Shown here one piece after another: positions 24,011-36,253 of a DNA stretch of 64,000 bases. The position numbers and the translations under genes were made by a program. This DNA comes from Thamnidium elegans (lineage: Eukaryota; Mucoromycota; Mucoromycetes; Mucorales; Mucoraceae). The notes under the pieces are model-generated. The model saw only the letters and a program-made list of their open reading frames with translations. It was not told the origin of the DNA and did not search any database. Each line of letters starts with the position of its first letter. Positions within the stretch are counted from its first letter, which is position 1. The DNA lies in the NCBI GenBank assembly GCA_025201345.1, contig JAIXMG010000018.1, forward strand, positions 372,001 through 436,000. The letters are read 5' to 3'.

Positions 24011-25644
24011 ATGGGAAACATAAATTCAAGGCCTCCTGGAGAATGTTCAGATGAGGTTTTAGCTAGTCTGTCACCAAGAAATCAAAGAAAGTTAAATCAA
24101 TTATCGTATCCCAACTTCTTTGAAGGAGCATCATTGGCAACAGATTCTAATCCACCTGCACAGAAAAGAGGAACTTCGATCTCCCAAAGCATTAAAAGTA
24201 AAGATAGACGAAAATGGTCTGCAACTTCGGAAGATAGCCATCTGTCTAATATGACACCTATAACTCCACCAGCTGAAAGTTCTAACCGAGGTATCCACCT
24301 GAATAATAGTCCTTACTGTAACAGTAAAATTGACTTTGAAATAATTAGTGGAAGAAGATATCAAAGCTCACCAGGAGCGCACTTTTATCTGCCTTGTGAT
24401 GATGATGAAGCCGACCGACTTGTAATTATGGTAATACACACATACAGTATATATATATACATATGTACTAGTAAACTAAATTATTTTAAATAGCATTTTT
24501 TGATTAAATATGCATTTAATGGTAATGTAGTTGCACCTGTCATTCAAAACTTACAAGTAAAGTTGGAGCAAAATAAATCTTACCGACCTAAAGTGTTGGA
24601 TGTAGGTTGCGGACCAGGAACTTGGTAAGTCTCTATCACTACTATACAATATTATATATTTCTTTTACCTTACGAATCATTCCGTTTAGGATTCTTGAAA
24701 TGGCAACTGAATTTCCTCATTCAGGTAAACTAAACAATATATATATATATTGCATAATTTAAGCTAATTTTATTGTGCTCAGAATTCCACGGAATAGATC
24801 TTCGTACTATGTTTCCATCTACGATTAAGCCGCAAAATACATACTTTCTTCAACATGATTTTTTTCAGGGATTACCTTACGCAGACATGTCATTTGAATT
24901 TGTTCGTATGCGATCTATGCTTGGATTTATTACACAGAAACAATTATTATTTTTATTATCTGAAATTCAACGAGTGTTAAAACCTCTTGGATATATTGAG
25001 TTACTTGATGTTGAATATCAAATTCATCGACCTGGTCCTATATGTGAGAGTATTTTAAATCAACAATGTAAGTTTAGTCTTTGATGGTATTTCTTACAAA
25101 AGTAGTAGTACTAACAATAAAAATAGTACAAAACACTATGCAAAAAAAAGGGATTGATTTTTTAGCGAGTCACCATTTATCCACATTATTAATGACCCAA
25201 CCAGCCGATGGCGGATTTATTGATGTTCATCAACATCGAGTTACAATTCCAATTGGTTGGGGAGGTCAATTGGGCGAAGTTCATGCACAAAATCTATGTA
25301 GCTTTTTACAATCGATTCACCCTACTATTAAAAATTATATGAATCAAAATGATCCTCAAGATACTGACATCGATACGTTAATAGCTGATGCAGTTAAAGA
25401 GTGTACAACTATGCAATCACATATGAATTGGTTTGTTTGTTATGGACAAAAACCAGCAAATAATGTATTCACTGTTACACCACCGCCATCTGTCAAAAAT
25501 ATGATACCTAATGACTACCCACCTTCTATGATTACTCCTCTCGCTTCTCCAAATACTTCTTCGATCGATCTAAAACAATATCAACAACAAAATGAAAATA
25601 CATGGGATTCAATTAATGATTTTGTTGATGGCTATACCGATTAG
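24011..25644 (+). CDS. SAM-dependent methyltransferase, likely N-myristoylated
   Basis: Five exons (24011-24430, 24494-24624, 24690-24724, 24783-25067, 25127-25644) join in frame to 462 residues, with GT-AG introns throughout. The start MGNINS fits the N-myristoylation pattern (Gly2, Ser6), suggesting membrane attachment. A disordered Ser/Pro-rich N-terminal part is followed by a class I methyltransferase fold. Motif I is VLDVGCGPGTW at the exon 2/3 junction. An acidic residue in FHGIDLR ends strand 2, then come LPYADMSFEFVRMR and a typical motif near LKPLGYIELLDVE. It resembles the large family of orphan methyltransferases in Mucoromycota. The substrate is unknown. The tail is Pro/Gln-rich. 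Confidence 0.85.
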
Positions 25645-26124
25645 CTTCCCCCATTTATATATGTACACACACGCTCCTTCCCCAACAGTAATTTATTGTA
25701 AATACAACAAACAAACCATTTTTTTTTAACTTCTCTCCCTTATGTATATTTACCCTCCCTCACTCCCTCTCCCCTATGTATATGATCAATAAATAATTCA
25801 TGCAAAATACGGTTTTTTGTTTTATTTGTTTTGATATATGGTTTCCTACACGAAAAAAAAAAAAGGATGTACGGAAAAAGAGAAGAAAATTGATCATAAT
25901 AATAACTAGCAAAATAGTATAATATAAATAAAAAGAATAAAAAAAAGAGAAAAGTAAAAAAACAGAGTATAATTTTTTTTTTGTTGTCGTTGCTTTTGTT
26001 GATTTTGAATTTTTTTTGTTTGTTATTTTTTTTGTTTGTTATTTTTTTTTTTTTTTTTGTTATTGATGTTTTGCGTTTTTTTGAAGTTGACGTACGTTAA
26101 AACGACACTAAATAATATGTGATT
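25645..26124. other. Convergent 3' region, no gene
   Basis: T- and A-rich 3' flanks lie between the methyltransferase and the convergent bZIP gene. AATAAA-like signals occur near 25788-25794. Nothing else is seen. Confidence 0.6.
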
Positions 26125-26862
26125 TTATACTTTTGTTAAAGCTTTATGAGCTTCAGACAATTGAGCTTCTAATACACGGATTCTATCTTCCAATGAAATA
26201 TCCTTTGACTCTAATCCAGACTTTTCCGATTCCAATACAGCAATACGAGTATTTAAATGATGATTGTCAGATTCTAATTCAGAAATACGTTGTTCTAAAT
26301 GTTCCATTTTGACCAATTTTTTAAGACGTGATCTACGTGCTGCGTCAGTGTTTTTTTGTCTTTTTAATGCGATTTCATCTTGATCGACAACAACGGCTGA
26401 TTCCATAATACGACGTTTAAGAATAGGTGTAGCAGGAGCAGTTGCCATGACAGCTTGAGTTGTTGGACGAGGAGCGATACGAGGAAGATTACAGGTTTTT
26501 GGCATAATCGTGACAACCGGAGCAGGTTTCTTGACAACAGCAATATCAGGAAATAAAGAAACAGTGCAAGGAGTTTTTGGACAAGAAGAAGAATCTGACA
26601 TACTGTTTGGACTGAATGGAGGAGAATGAGGAAGCATAGAAAGGATATCTTGTTGTTGCTTCTCAGTACCGGAAAGAAAATCAAGTGAATTAGCTATAAC
26701 ACCAGATTTAGCAAGTTCTTCAGCAAGCCAATCGTCAATCATTGTTGAATTTAAAGGAATACCAGGAAATAAAGTTGCCAATACATCCTGTTGAGATGAT
26801 ATAGTAGATGGATCAATTGTACTGATATCCATATTATTGAAAATATCTTGATAAGTAGTCAT
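26125..26862 (-). CDS. Gcn4/CPC1-like bZIP transcription factor
   Basis: This intronless gene encodes 245 residues. The C-terminal third has a bZIP basic region (ALKRQKNTDAARRSRLKKL, with the N..AA..SR DNA-contact pattern) followed by a leucine-zipper-like coiled coil (MEHLEQRISELESDNHHL) extended by further heptads. The basic region closely resembles Gcn4/CPC-1, activators of amino-acid biosynthesis genes in fungi. The N-terminal half contains acidic/hydrophobic activation-type sequence and a Ser/Pro cluster (LPHSPPFSPNS) that could be a phospho-site region. A short ORF precedes it in the leader (see separate entry), consistent with translational control of the GCN4 type. The assignment to Gcn4/CPC1 is strong for the domain and moderate for function. 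Confidence 0.88.
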   Translation of the reverse strand: MTTYQDIFNNMDISTIDPSTISSQQDVLATLFPGIPLNSTMIDDWLAEELAKSGVIANSLDFLSGTEKQQQDILSMLPHSPPFSPNSMSDSSSCPKTPCTVSLFPDIAVVKKPAPVVTIMPKTCNLPRIAPRPTTQAVMATAPATPILKRRIMESAVVVDQDEIALKRQKNTDAARRSRLKKLVKMEHLEQRISELESDNHHLNTRIAVLESEKSGLESKDISLEDRIRVLEAQLSEAHKALTKV

Positions 26863-26990
26863 TTTTGTTGTTGTTATTGTTGATTTGAGTTGAGTTGAGT
26901 AGTTTTTTTTTTTTACTGTTCTTTTTTTTTTTATAATTAAAAAAAATATCTATATATTTTTAAAAAGTTGTTATTGTAATCGATATGTTT

Positions 26991-27128
26991 CTAATTTCCA
27001 GGTGGATAATTAAGTTCTGAAGTTTTCTTGCGAGATGTAGTTGAGGGTGCGTCAGTTGTATAAGAGAAAAAGGGTTTGCTTGACATGATGTAGCAAAAGG
27101 TAGGTTTAATACTTGATAAAAATAACAT
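26991..27128 (-). promoter_or_regulatory. Candidate upstream ORF in the bZIP leader
   Basis: The bZIP leader has an in-frame short ORF with two possible starts, ATG at 27128 (45 codons) and ATG at 27086 (31 codons). Both end at TAG 26991, 129 bp before the main start. The peptide ends SELNYPPGN. No other ATG lies between this stop and the main ATG. A Pro-Pro near the end is compatible with ribosome slowing. Gcn4/CPC1 genes are classically controlled by upstream ORFs, so a regulatory role is plausible. The transcript start is not known. Confidence 0.5.
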
Positions 27129-29816
27129 TAATTAGATAATGATATGGTTCTTTTAATTTGATAAGATTGAGAGAAAGATTTAATAGAGAAAGATATAAAC
27201 AATAATAGATTTAAATAATAATAACAGCAACCATCTTGGGCAAAGTGAAATATTATATAAAAAAAAAAGTGGGAAGTATGAAAAAGGGTTATAAAAAAAG
27301 AGATGCTCAATTCTCAGGGGAAAAGCTACTTATTTATATTATGATAAGCCTTTTTCTTATCACCTATCTGAAACACCTATGTCCTTATTGGCTCTGATAA
27401 TCTCGTGCACATGATCTTTTTTATTGATGCTTTCTCCGCTTAAAATACTTAATAACAAACTATTAGTACAGTGTACGTTCCAAAATTATAGAAATGATTG
27501 GATAGTTCTTTATTTGTATTATATAACAGTTGTGTGAGAAATAGGCTTTATCACCGCGGTGTAATGTTTATATGCGTTTATGTTATACTGGTAGGCCCTG
27601 TTCCGATATGTCGGGATCTATCTTCTCACACTCATTTTGCTTATCTATTTTCAAAAAAAAAAAAAAGCTGTAAAAATGTTACAAGATTAAGTTTTCCCAT
27701 CATGTGCTTTTGTTTGGCTGTCTATCTATAATCACTATAATTCGCCCATCTGTTCGTCATCTCTCTATTTATTACTCCGATTCTATTATACGCACTCTTC
27801 TTTACAGGTGCATTAACAAACAAATAAAACGTACATTTAGCTTAGCTTCATCTAATATACAGAAGCACATTTAGTTTAAAACTCTCTCTCTCTCTCACTC
27901 ACTCACTCACTCACTCACTCACTCACTCATTCTTTTATGTCTAAGCTATTAACATACATTATTTGTTTTTATTTCTTTTTCTGGCAACTATTAAAAACGT
28001 ACCAATTGGTTGATTCGCCTATTTAAAGTTTTTTTAAAACATTTTTTCACATTCTTAATTCTTAATGCAAAAATAGGGTACCCGTAGTACTAGGCCCAGA
28101 CAAAAAAAAAAGAATGTGTCTTTGAGTGATTAAAGAGATGCCCTGGAAGATCTTGCAGAATATAGGTAACCAATGGTTATTCTCACCTTCATTTTTAACT
28201 TTTCCCATATTCAGCCAATTCTTGGTATCCAGTTCGAGAAGCTGGTATGACGTATAAATGCGGCAAGTGGCGTAATATTTACCCATTATCTTTTTCTTTT
28301 ATACTGTTATTTAAACTAGAAGATACGCGAATAACGCGAATAACAAAAGTTTTTTTTTTATCTTGTTAATATCGTGGGAGTAATACCACGCTTATTAAGA
28401 GACTAATATAGGCTAAATACCTGTGATCAGTTTCTAGCTGTAACGCCAATTTTTTTTTTTTTTCTTGCAGATCAATATTTATAGTTACTAGTAGTAATCA
28501 AAATTAGAGTGAACCCCAAGCATAAAGAGCCTTAATAGAAACTGAATTTGTAATTAATCCAGTTTTGGAAAGGAGTACAGGTTTTATTTTACGGGATAAT
28601 TCTTGAATATTATACAAGAAGCACTTAAATGTTAATGGGAGGGACTGGAATTGTCACATATATTTTCCGTATTTTAGACACCGTTGAAAATATTCACCTA
28701 TGACTTTTAATGACTCAAGAATATAGCGTTACTCAAAATAGAAGCGCATGCGGTAGCATAGATGTATACTACAGAAAAAAAGTAGGCGGAAGTTCAAGCA
28801 TGCACCCAAAAAAAAAAAAAAAAAATGCTACTAAAATAAAAATAAATAACATGCCAGGTACAACGAATATTATATCCTGTGGTCCGGTATATATTATATT
28901 ATTCGGTGAATCTACTTTTTTTAAAGACAAATGAGAATAAAACAACCTTTTAATTCCATCTCTATCGGAGTGACTAATACTATTATGTTTCAAATATTCT
29001 TTCATTTCATGTACCAACGGAAGACCTAATTATATCAAAATACCTTTTTGACTTCCAGTCGCTACTCTCACATTCTGTGTCACAGCTAACCCGATGTAAG
29101 AATCACGCCAAAAATACATGGGTGTTACCAAATTATAAAAAAAAATAAAAAAATAGGTAAGCGATAAAGGCTTTTTTGATCGCTAGAATTGTACTACAGA
29201 GTTAATCGATCAAGACAATAGATAGCAACAATAAATATTTATACCAATCATTGGCTATTAAAAAAAAAAAAAGCCTTTCTCAGTGACAAATCGAAAAAGG
29301 CTTGTTAAAGAAATTTTATAAAGGTTAAACTTCTAGATGTCTCATTTATTTTGGTGAATAAATTTACTTTTTATTACAACTTCTTTTTCGAATAAATATG
29401 TCTCATCTCATATACTGGGTTCCTCACCTATTTTTTTTTTTTTTGTGAAAAACAAGGATCATTATTTTCTTTTAGCATATAATGAGGGACGATACTTGTT
29501 GAATATCTTATTCAACAAGTTTTTAGAGCGACATATGTCACTTTATACGTTACAAGTAATGTCAAACGATCAGTTGCGCCTTCAAAAATAAAGATTTTTT
29601 AAAAAAAAATAGGTGGGGAGATCCAGTATATTTTTTTAACAGTATACAAAATTCGAATCGACTGTTTTTATAGCAATCATCAATTGTATGAGTATCATGT
29701 GCAGTGATATACAGCCTAAGTATGTGTAACGTTTCCTCAACCACACCCTGTTTAAATTGTGATTTCTTTTTGTCTTATCTCTTTTTTTTTAACTGTCTTT
29801 TTTAATATAAAGAAAA
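27129..29816. other. Gene-free stretch of about 2.7 kb
   Basis: No credible coding sequence is seen. A CT/ACTC microsatellite lies at about 27884-27930. A perfect 11-bp inverted repeat with a 3-nt loop occurs at 29495-29519. A and T homopolymers are frequent. Confidence 0.5.
29495..29519. repeat. Perfect hairpin, 11-bp stem
   Basis: CTTGTTGAATA at 29495-29505 is followed by TCT and its exact complement TATTCAACAAG at 29509-29519. It is isolated in a gene-free region. It could be a transposon footprint or a chance palindrome. Confidence 0.6.
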
Positions 29817-31395
29817 ATGAATATATACGGTATCCGCTCCTAAAAAAAAAATACAACTCTAATTCAAGTAATAGGAAAGATAGCTACCAATTTCTGGTTT
29901 ATGAAGGGAGCGGCTAACCTAAACACTGAAAACTATAAATACGCTCTAAGCTGGTTCTCAAAAGCCTCAGAACAAGGCCACACAGCTTCATAATATCATT
30001 TGGGTACCACGTACGAAAACGGAGAAGGAGTAGACCAAGTTTTTACTAAAGCTTTATTTTGGCATACAGTAGCAGGCGAAAACGGTCATCCAGGATCCTT
30101 CAATAACATCGGCTGTCTATACTATTACGGCGAGGGCGTAGAAAAGAACTACGGAGAGGTTTTTATTTATTTTACAAAATTGGCAGAAAAAAAAAAGGGA
30201 GGGGGGATTTAGCTCAGGAACTGCAAAAAATTGGTTAGGACTTTTACATTACCACGGACACGATGTTAAAAATAATTACTCCAAAGCATTTTACTGGTTT
30301 AAGAAAGCAGTAGATGCGGGTCATGATAATGCGTTAGTTAACCTCGGTAATGCGTACAGAACAGGTACAGGAACATCTCGAAATGGCCAAAGCGTAGAAT
30401 TAAATTACGATCAAGCGTTTTATTGGATACGTAAATCTGCCGAAAGTGGTAATGCCACGGCTCAAAAGAACCTGGGTTCGTTATATCGTGATGGAAAAGG
30501 CACTTGTATCGATTACAACGAATCAATTTGTTGGAAAAAATTGGCAGCAAATACAAGCAATGCCGCAGCCCAAAATAACCTGGGATATATGTATAGCAGA
30601 GGCCTCGGTACAAAGAAAAATTATCCGGAAGCACTTTGTTGACACCAGCTGTCGGCAGACCAGAATTTTACGAGATCAAACTATTATATCGCCGAGTTAT
30701 ATCGGCATGGCAACGGTGTAGAGCAGGATCTCCAAAAGGCAATCGCGTATTATTTGAAAGCTACAGATGATAAAGATGCGTTGTTTGAGCTTGGAATTAT
30801 CTATTTAGAAGGAGAAGGTGTAGAAAGTGACCGTGTTAAAGCATTAGAATGTTTCAACATGGCATTGAAAACCGGGAGCGACGAGGCACATACGTATATT
30901 GATAAATTAACGGGTAAATCCCAAGTGCAGAGAAAATCTTTTATTGAGAAAATAATGTATACCGAGAAATACGTCCTTGACATCGATTTTGTGGCAGTAC
31001 AATCAGTACCGTTAGTGAAATCCAAAAGCTATGACAACGAAGTTTCTATTAAAAATACGGAGAAAAGCCTTCTTGACGTCGGTTCAGTAGTGGCAGCGGA
31101 ATTGGTGCCATTATTAGTAAAACCCAAAAACCATGAAAACGAATTTTCTATCAAAAAAAATGGAGGATAATGGTATAGAAGATATTATGATGCGAGAATC
31201 AAGAGAAGTAAAAGCTCAAATTGCAGATTTGATGGCACAAGTGTCATTAAAAATTCTCAAATTGATGATTTAACACAGGTTGTACAAGCACTGTCTAAAG
31301 TAGATGATGCTTCTCCTAACTATGAAACCGCATTATTAAACTCTAACATGGAGAATCAAAGTAGTAGCAGCTCAAGTACATTAACGAAGCCGTAA
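29817..31395 (+). pseudogene. Sel1-repeat pseudogene D
   Basis: The family gene structure is preserved. A 13-nt exon 1 (29817-29829, ATG AAT ATA TAC G), a 45-bp intron (29830-29874) and exon 2 give a start MNIYGKIATNFWFMKGAANL that aligns with MGFFGKTTANDWYKKGVKRY in paralogs. About ten Sel1 units can be followed, but the frame is broken by a TAA at 29990, a frame change in an A/G-rich run near 30190-30205, a TGA at 30640, and frame changes near 31155 (A8 run) and 31245. The C-terminal coiled coil (ADLMAQVSLK / NSQIDDLTQVVQAL) corresponds to that of A-C. It is best read as a decaying copy. Homopolymer sequencing errors could explain some breaks but not the stops. Confidence 0.8.
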
Positions 31396-32544
31396 AAGCA
31401 TTCTTTTTTTATTGTCAAATATAATATTTTTACATAATACTGTTTTTTTTTGTATAATTTATACATGTGGTACGAATTTTCTTAATACGTTTTAGACTAA
31501 TTAAATCAATAAACCTTTGTTTTTTATCCGATATAGTGTTTGTTCGCCCAATCTTTAACAGTAAAAATGTCACAATCGAAAAACAAAAAACGAAAATAGG
31601 TGTTTATAATGATTCATATAAAATTTTACGTGTTTTGTTTTCGGTAAAGGTTAACCAACAATTTATATCATTACGTTTTTTTTTTTTTTTAGTAAAACTG
31701 TATATTAACAGACTATGTACACGAGGGAATTTTATTGAGTTAGTCAACTGTATCTGACTAATCAGTATACACAGCGAAAAAAAAAAAAAAAAAAAAAAAA
31801 AAAAGATTATTTACATTTGAATTAAAGGCTAGTTGAATATACGCGTATAAAGTCGTGGCTAATTACTGTTAAGCTAAGTTGTATTCTCACCCCGAACAGA
31901 TTTGAAAGATTACAAATATGGAATGAGAAAAAAAAAAGATGAAAATACATACAGCTTAGACTTGTATGGAGTAAAAATAAAATAAAAAGGCGGTTTAGTA
32001 TATAACAGCAAACGATGAAACTAACTGGCTTATATATACTAGGAGATGTCAGGGATTGATAGATTTAATAAAATATAAAACATTAAATTACATAGTCCAA
32101 AATTGGAATACACGAGAGCCAGAAGCCAGAACAGTAACTCAGACATGTAAAGACAAGGAAGCATATGTAGTTTGGCTGTTGTACAATAAACTTTAAATTA
32201 TTGCATGATTTTTCTGTGGATCCCATGTTTATTTCATTATTGAGGTGTAAATAAAATAAAGTAGCGCGTATAGCCAACGGGGTTTATGAGCGGGTTATAT
32301 AACATATACATTAATACACACACACATACACTTACGCGCAAAAAGGGTTGTGTAGAGCAAATTATGTAAAATATGAAACAATGTTTTCAATCTAGTGCCA
32401 CAACTGAATTTGTACATCCAATTTACCTAATGTGACCTTTTATGGAGCTAAGCCTGCCTGATTAAGATTCTACAGAAAAAAAAGAATTGTGCTCCCCCTT
32501 CTTCTTTTACTTTTTTCTTTTTTTTTTGCACGTAATTTTTAACC

Positions 32545-32584
<40 letters not shown>

Positions 32585-32586
32585 AA
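31396..32586. other. Gene-free stretch with homopolymers
   Basis: No gene is seen. A-runs and T-runs of 25-30 bases lie at about 31779-31804 and 32550-32579, the latter just before the Sel1 E start. Confidence 0.5.
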
Positions 32587-34025
32587 ATGGGTTTTTTCAG
32601 TAAGAAAATAATCTTTTTATATATACATATACAAGTAAATTTTAACACGAAAATAACGAAAAAAAAACAGCGAGAAAAAAAGTGATCACAGTTAATTTTT
32701 ACGAGCAAGGGATCAAAGAATTTACAGATACCAATTATTCAGAAGCCTTAAATAATTTTATAAAAGCCAGTAACAAAAAAAAAAATAATGTTGCTGGAGC
32801 ACAGTTTTATATAGGTTGGATGTATCAAAATGGATTAGGAGTAGATAAAAGTTATAAAAAAGCCTTCAAGTATTATAAGAAATCAGCACATCAAGATTAT
32901 ATAGAAGCTCAAAACAATATCGCCGTCTTATATTTTCATGGTATCGGCGTAAAAAAAAACCATAAAAAAGCTTTAACATGGTTTACAGCTGCTTCCGAGA
33001 AAGGAAACACTGCTTCACAGACTTGGCTAGGATCCTTGTACCGAGACGGTTTAGGAGTTACGCAAAATTACGAAAAAGCATTATTTTGGTTTCATAAAGC
33101 AGCTGAAAGTGGAAATACCAAAGGACAATGTTATTTAGCCGACGCATTTAGCGATGGAAAATGCATCAAACTAAATTACGATAAAGCCGCGTACTGGTAT
33201 CGAAAAGCAGCTGAACAAGGGGACCCGGACGCAATGTTTGAACTTGGAATGATGTATCAACTTGGCCAAGGTGTTTTAAAAGACTATATCACTGCAATGT
33301 ACTGGTATACAAATGCAGCAAACCAAAAACATATTGGTGCACAAAGTCAAATAGGCTATTTCTATAGTATAGGAAGAGGCGGTGTTGAATTAGATTACAA
33401 TAAGGCAATAAACTGGTATAAACTTGCTGCTGATCGTGGTAACACAGCAGCACAAACAAATGTTGGATGTATGTATCAACATGGTCATGGAGTGGGGAGA
33501 GATTATTCTGAGGCATTACGTTGGTTTAAATTAGCTGCCAATAATGGAAATACAGCAGCAATACGCAATATCGGTGATTTATATCGGGATGGACTTGGCG
33601 TAAAACAGGATTATAAAGAATCCATTCGATGGTATTCACTATCTGCAACACAAGGAAATAAAGACGGTCAACTATCTCTAGCAAGAATGTACCTTGAAGG
33701 TATGGGAACTAAAGTAGATTATGATACTGCACTACAATGGTTAAGAAAAGCCTTAAAAAATGGAAATAATATAGCTCAAACATATATTGATCAAATAACA
33801 GCTTTAAAATCAAAATCTCCACCTTTTCGACCGTTAACTGTTATATACGATTCAGATTACCTTCCAGACTATCTCCAAAAAGCAGATATCGATAATATGA
33901 TAGTAATAGATCAAGAAACAATCAATACCGAGAAAAGTATATTAAATGATTCGGGTGATTTACCAATTTCAGAAGTTCGAAACGAGACAAAACCAGATAT
34001 CTTTGGTGTAAAAGAGCCTCACTAA
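32587..34025 (+). CDS. Sel1-repeat protein E (divergent, intact)
   Basis: The same architecture as the other paralogs is seen on the opposite strand. Exon 1 is 13 nt (32587-32599, ATG GGT TTT TTC A) and the donor is GTAAGA at 32600. Two acceptors are in frame: 32669-32670 (455 residues) and 32690-32691 (448 residues, MGFFINFYEQG). About ten Sel1 units follow, such as WFHKAAESGNTKGQCYLAD. The units have diverged from each other, unlike the near-identical ones in B and C. The C-terminal tail (IYDSDYLPDYLQKADIDN) is different from A-C and ends in FGVKEPH. This looks like the older, stable member of the family. Function is unknown. Confidence 0.85.
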
Positions 34026-34683
34026 GGGAAAATCGATTCAACTTAATAAAAAAATACCACATAAATATAACCCTTATTTTTTTTTAGCAAAAAAAAACAT
34101 ACATACATACACACATATATATATATAATTACTATTTACAGAGTAAGTACAGCTCTTTTTTCTTTCATAATACTTAATAAATAAAAGCCGGTTTACGAAT
34201 AAAAATCATGATCCATCAGTTGATTCTGGTTGGTGTCAATGAGTTACACAGAGTAGTCCAACAATGAACTGAATTCAATATAATGAAAAAATCAAAGTAA
34301 TACTTTTAAGCTACACATGATTTTATGTGTGCAGCAAATGACTTATCAATTACATTGTTTATCTTTTCTTTCTTTTTTTCGAAACTCCATATTACAGGAC
34401 AATATTTGTTCTAATACCAAACATAATTATCTCGTTACTATTGGTGCCGTAAATGACGTCAAAATAAGGTAGGTTTCCATGCAGAGGTATTAGTTATTGT
34501 ACAAGAACCATCATGTTTGTAATGCGTCAACGTGACTACCTTCTGTGTTCTTGTAATGATCCCTTCGTTTTTTTTTTCTTTTTTTTGTATGTGTTATAAT
34601 TTTTTCCTTTTCTTTTTTTCCTTTCTGTTTAATACGTAAATAGAGAGATTTAATATATGCATGGTCTGAGAATGGGAGTCAAA
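34026..34683. other. Spacer, no gene
   Basis: Short simple repeats (ACATACATACACACATATATAT near 34098-34125) and T-rich sequence are present. No coding sequence is seen. Confidence 0.5.
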
Positions 34684-36184
34684 ATGTCGGTTGGTATGAA
34701 TGACTACAAAATAAATAAAAAAAAGAACAAACTTTTTATTGTTGTTGTTGTTGTTGTTGTTGTTTTACTCATTTTCTCGAATAGCCAGAAGTATGCGCCG
34801 AGTACAACAAACGGAAGATATTTTAGATGCCATGGCAAAAAATGATTTAGATGGATTAAAGAAATTAGCTAGAAGTCCTGAAGGTTTTGTTGACGACAAA
34901 CTGCGGCAGTATGTTTGGTAAGTGAATAAATTAAGGTATAAAGGTTATATTCATAATATGTAGGCCAATTTTACTTCATACACAACATGGAAACTATATA
35001 GCAGAAAAGGGTAGTGGTAAATAATTATAATATGGATGGATAGTAGTGATAATAGATATTGATACTTTGTTGTTGTTGTTGTAGAAAAAGATTTAGCTGA
35101 TCCAGTACAAATTACAAAAGATGTAGAAAGATCATTGTACTACTACCCTCAAGGTACACAAATTATATCAATACAATGAAAATAACAACTAAAAATTGTT
35201 TATATGAAAGATGTATCACCAATGTTTAAAGCACATAAACAACAAGAGCTGCATTGCATGATTGTTGAGATTTTATGGAGAAATCCTACATTGAAATATT
35301 TTCAAGTAAATATATTATAATATATTTATTGATTATTTTACTAATTAACAATAACAAAGGGATTTCATGATATTTGTACTTGCTTTTTATTAGTATTAGG
35401 TAAAAAAGCAGCTATACCTGCTGCAGAAAATGTTGCATTATTTTTTATTAGAGATGCTATGCTTGATTCTTTTGATCCGGTATCAAAACAATTACGTTTA
35501 ATGAGCTCTTTAATTGAATACGAAGATCCTGAATTAACACTATTTCTGGAGAAATCAAATGTCATGCCTTATTATGCATTAAGCTGGATTTTAACTTGGT
35601 TTAGTCATGATTTTGAAGATTATGAAAAGGTGATTCGTTTATTTGACCTATTCATAGCAAGTCCTGCTATTATGCCTGTATTTATAGCGAGTGCCGTAAG
35701 CTATAATATATACATATATAATTGTTTCGCTTTTTTTTTATACATGTATAAATTTTAGATCACTTTACTAAGAAGAGATGAAATATTAAAAGCGGAAACA
35801 GATATTGTTCATTCACTAGTCACACGAATTCCACAGAATATGGATATCGAAAAAATCATACAGAAAGCAGTAGATTTAGAAAAAAGATATTCTGCATTAC
35901 AACTTCAAAAGCAAAGTGGTATTTGGTTACATGATGAGTAAGTTTTTTGACATGTGTATATAACAATATGTTTATGTTAACTATCCAAAAAAAGATCTGT
36001 CATCAATACTTGGCAGAAAGACTGGGGTAGGTTAGAATGGGCGGATGTACCTGATCAATTACAAGCAAATAGGTATCTAAGTCATCAAGTAAAGAAAGAA
36101 GAATGGGAGGATGAAATGTTAATAGAATGGAGTAAAAGAAGAAGAGGGTCTATTGAGGATCAAGACGAGTTTAGCTTTACATAA
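34684..36184 (+). CDS. TBC-domain Rab GTPase-activating protein (TBC1D20/Gyp10-like)
   Basis: Several exons join in frame to a TBC domain. The arginine-finger motif IxxDxxR is ITKDVER, followed by SLYYYPQ. The glutamine-finger YxQ is YFQG at an exon junction (KYFQ/GFHDICTCFLLVLG). Later segments (LSWILTWFSHD, VIRLFDLFIASPAIMPVFIASA) fit the TBC1D20/Gyp10 subfamily, which acts on Rab1/Ypt1-type GTPases at the ER-Golgi. The most likely start is ATG at 34684. Its short exon splices (GTATGA...GAATAG) to give MSVARSMRRVQQTEDIL. The alternative is the ATG at 34793. The stop is TAA at 36182. A membrane anchor is not evident at the C-terminus. The gene converges on the uL30m gene 70 bp away. Confidence 0.82.
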
Positions 36185-36253
36185 TATATATATATGTATA
36201 CATATAAATCCAAATAAAGAACTACTATTTATTGATAATGTGTATTAATTTCC

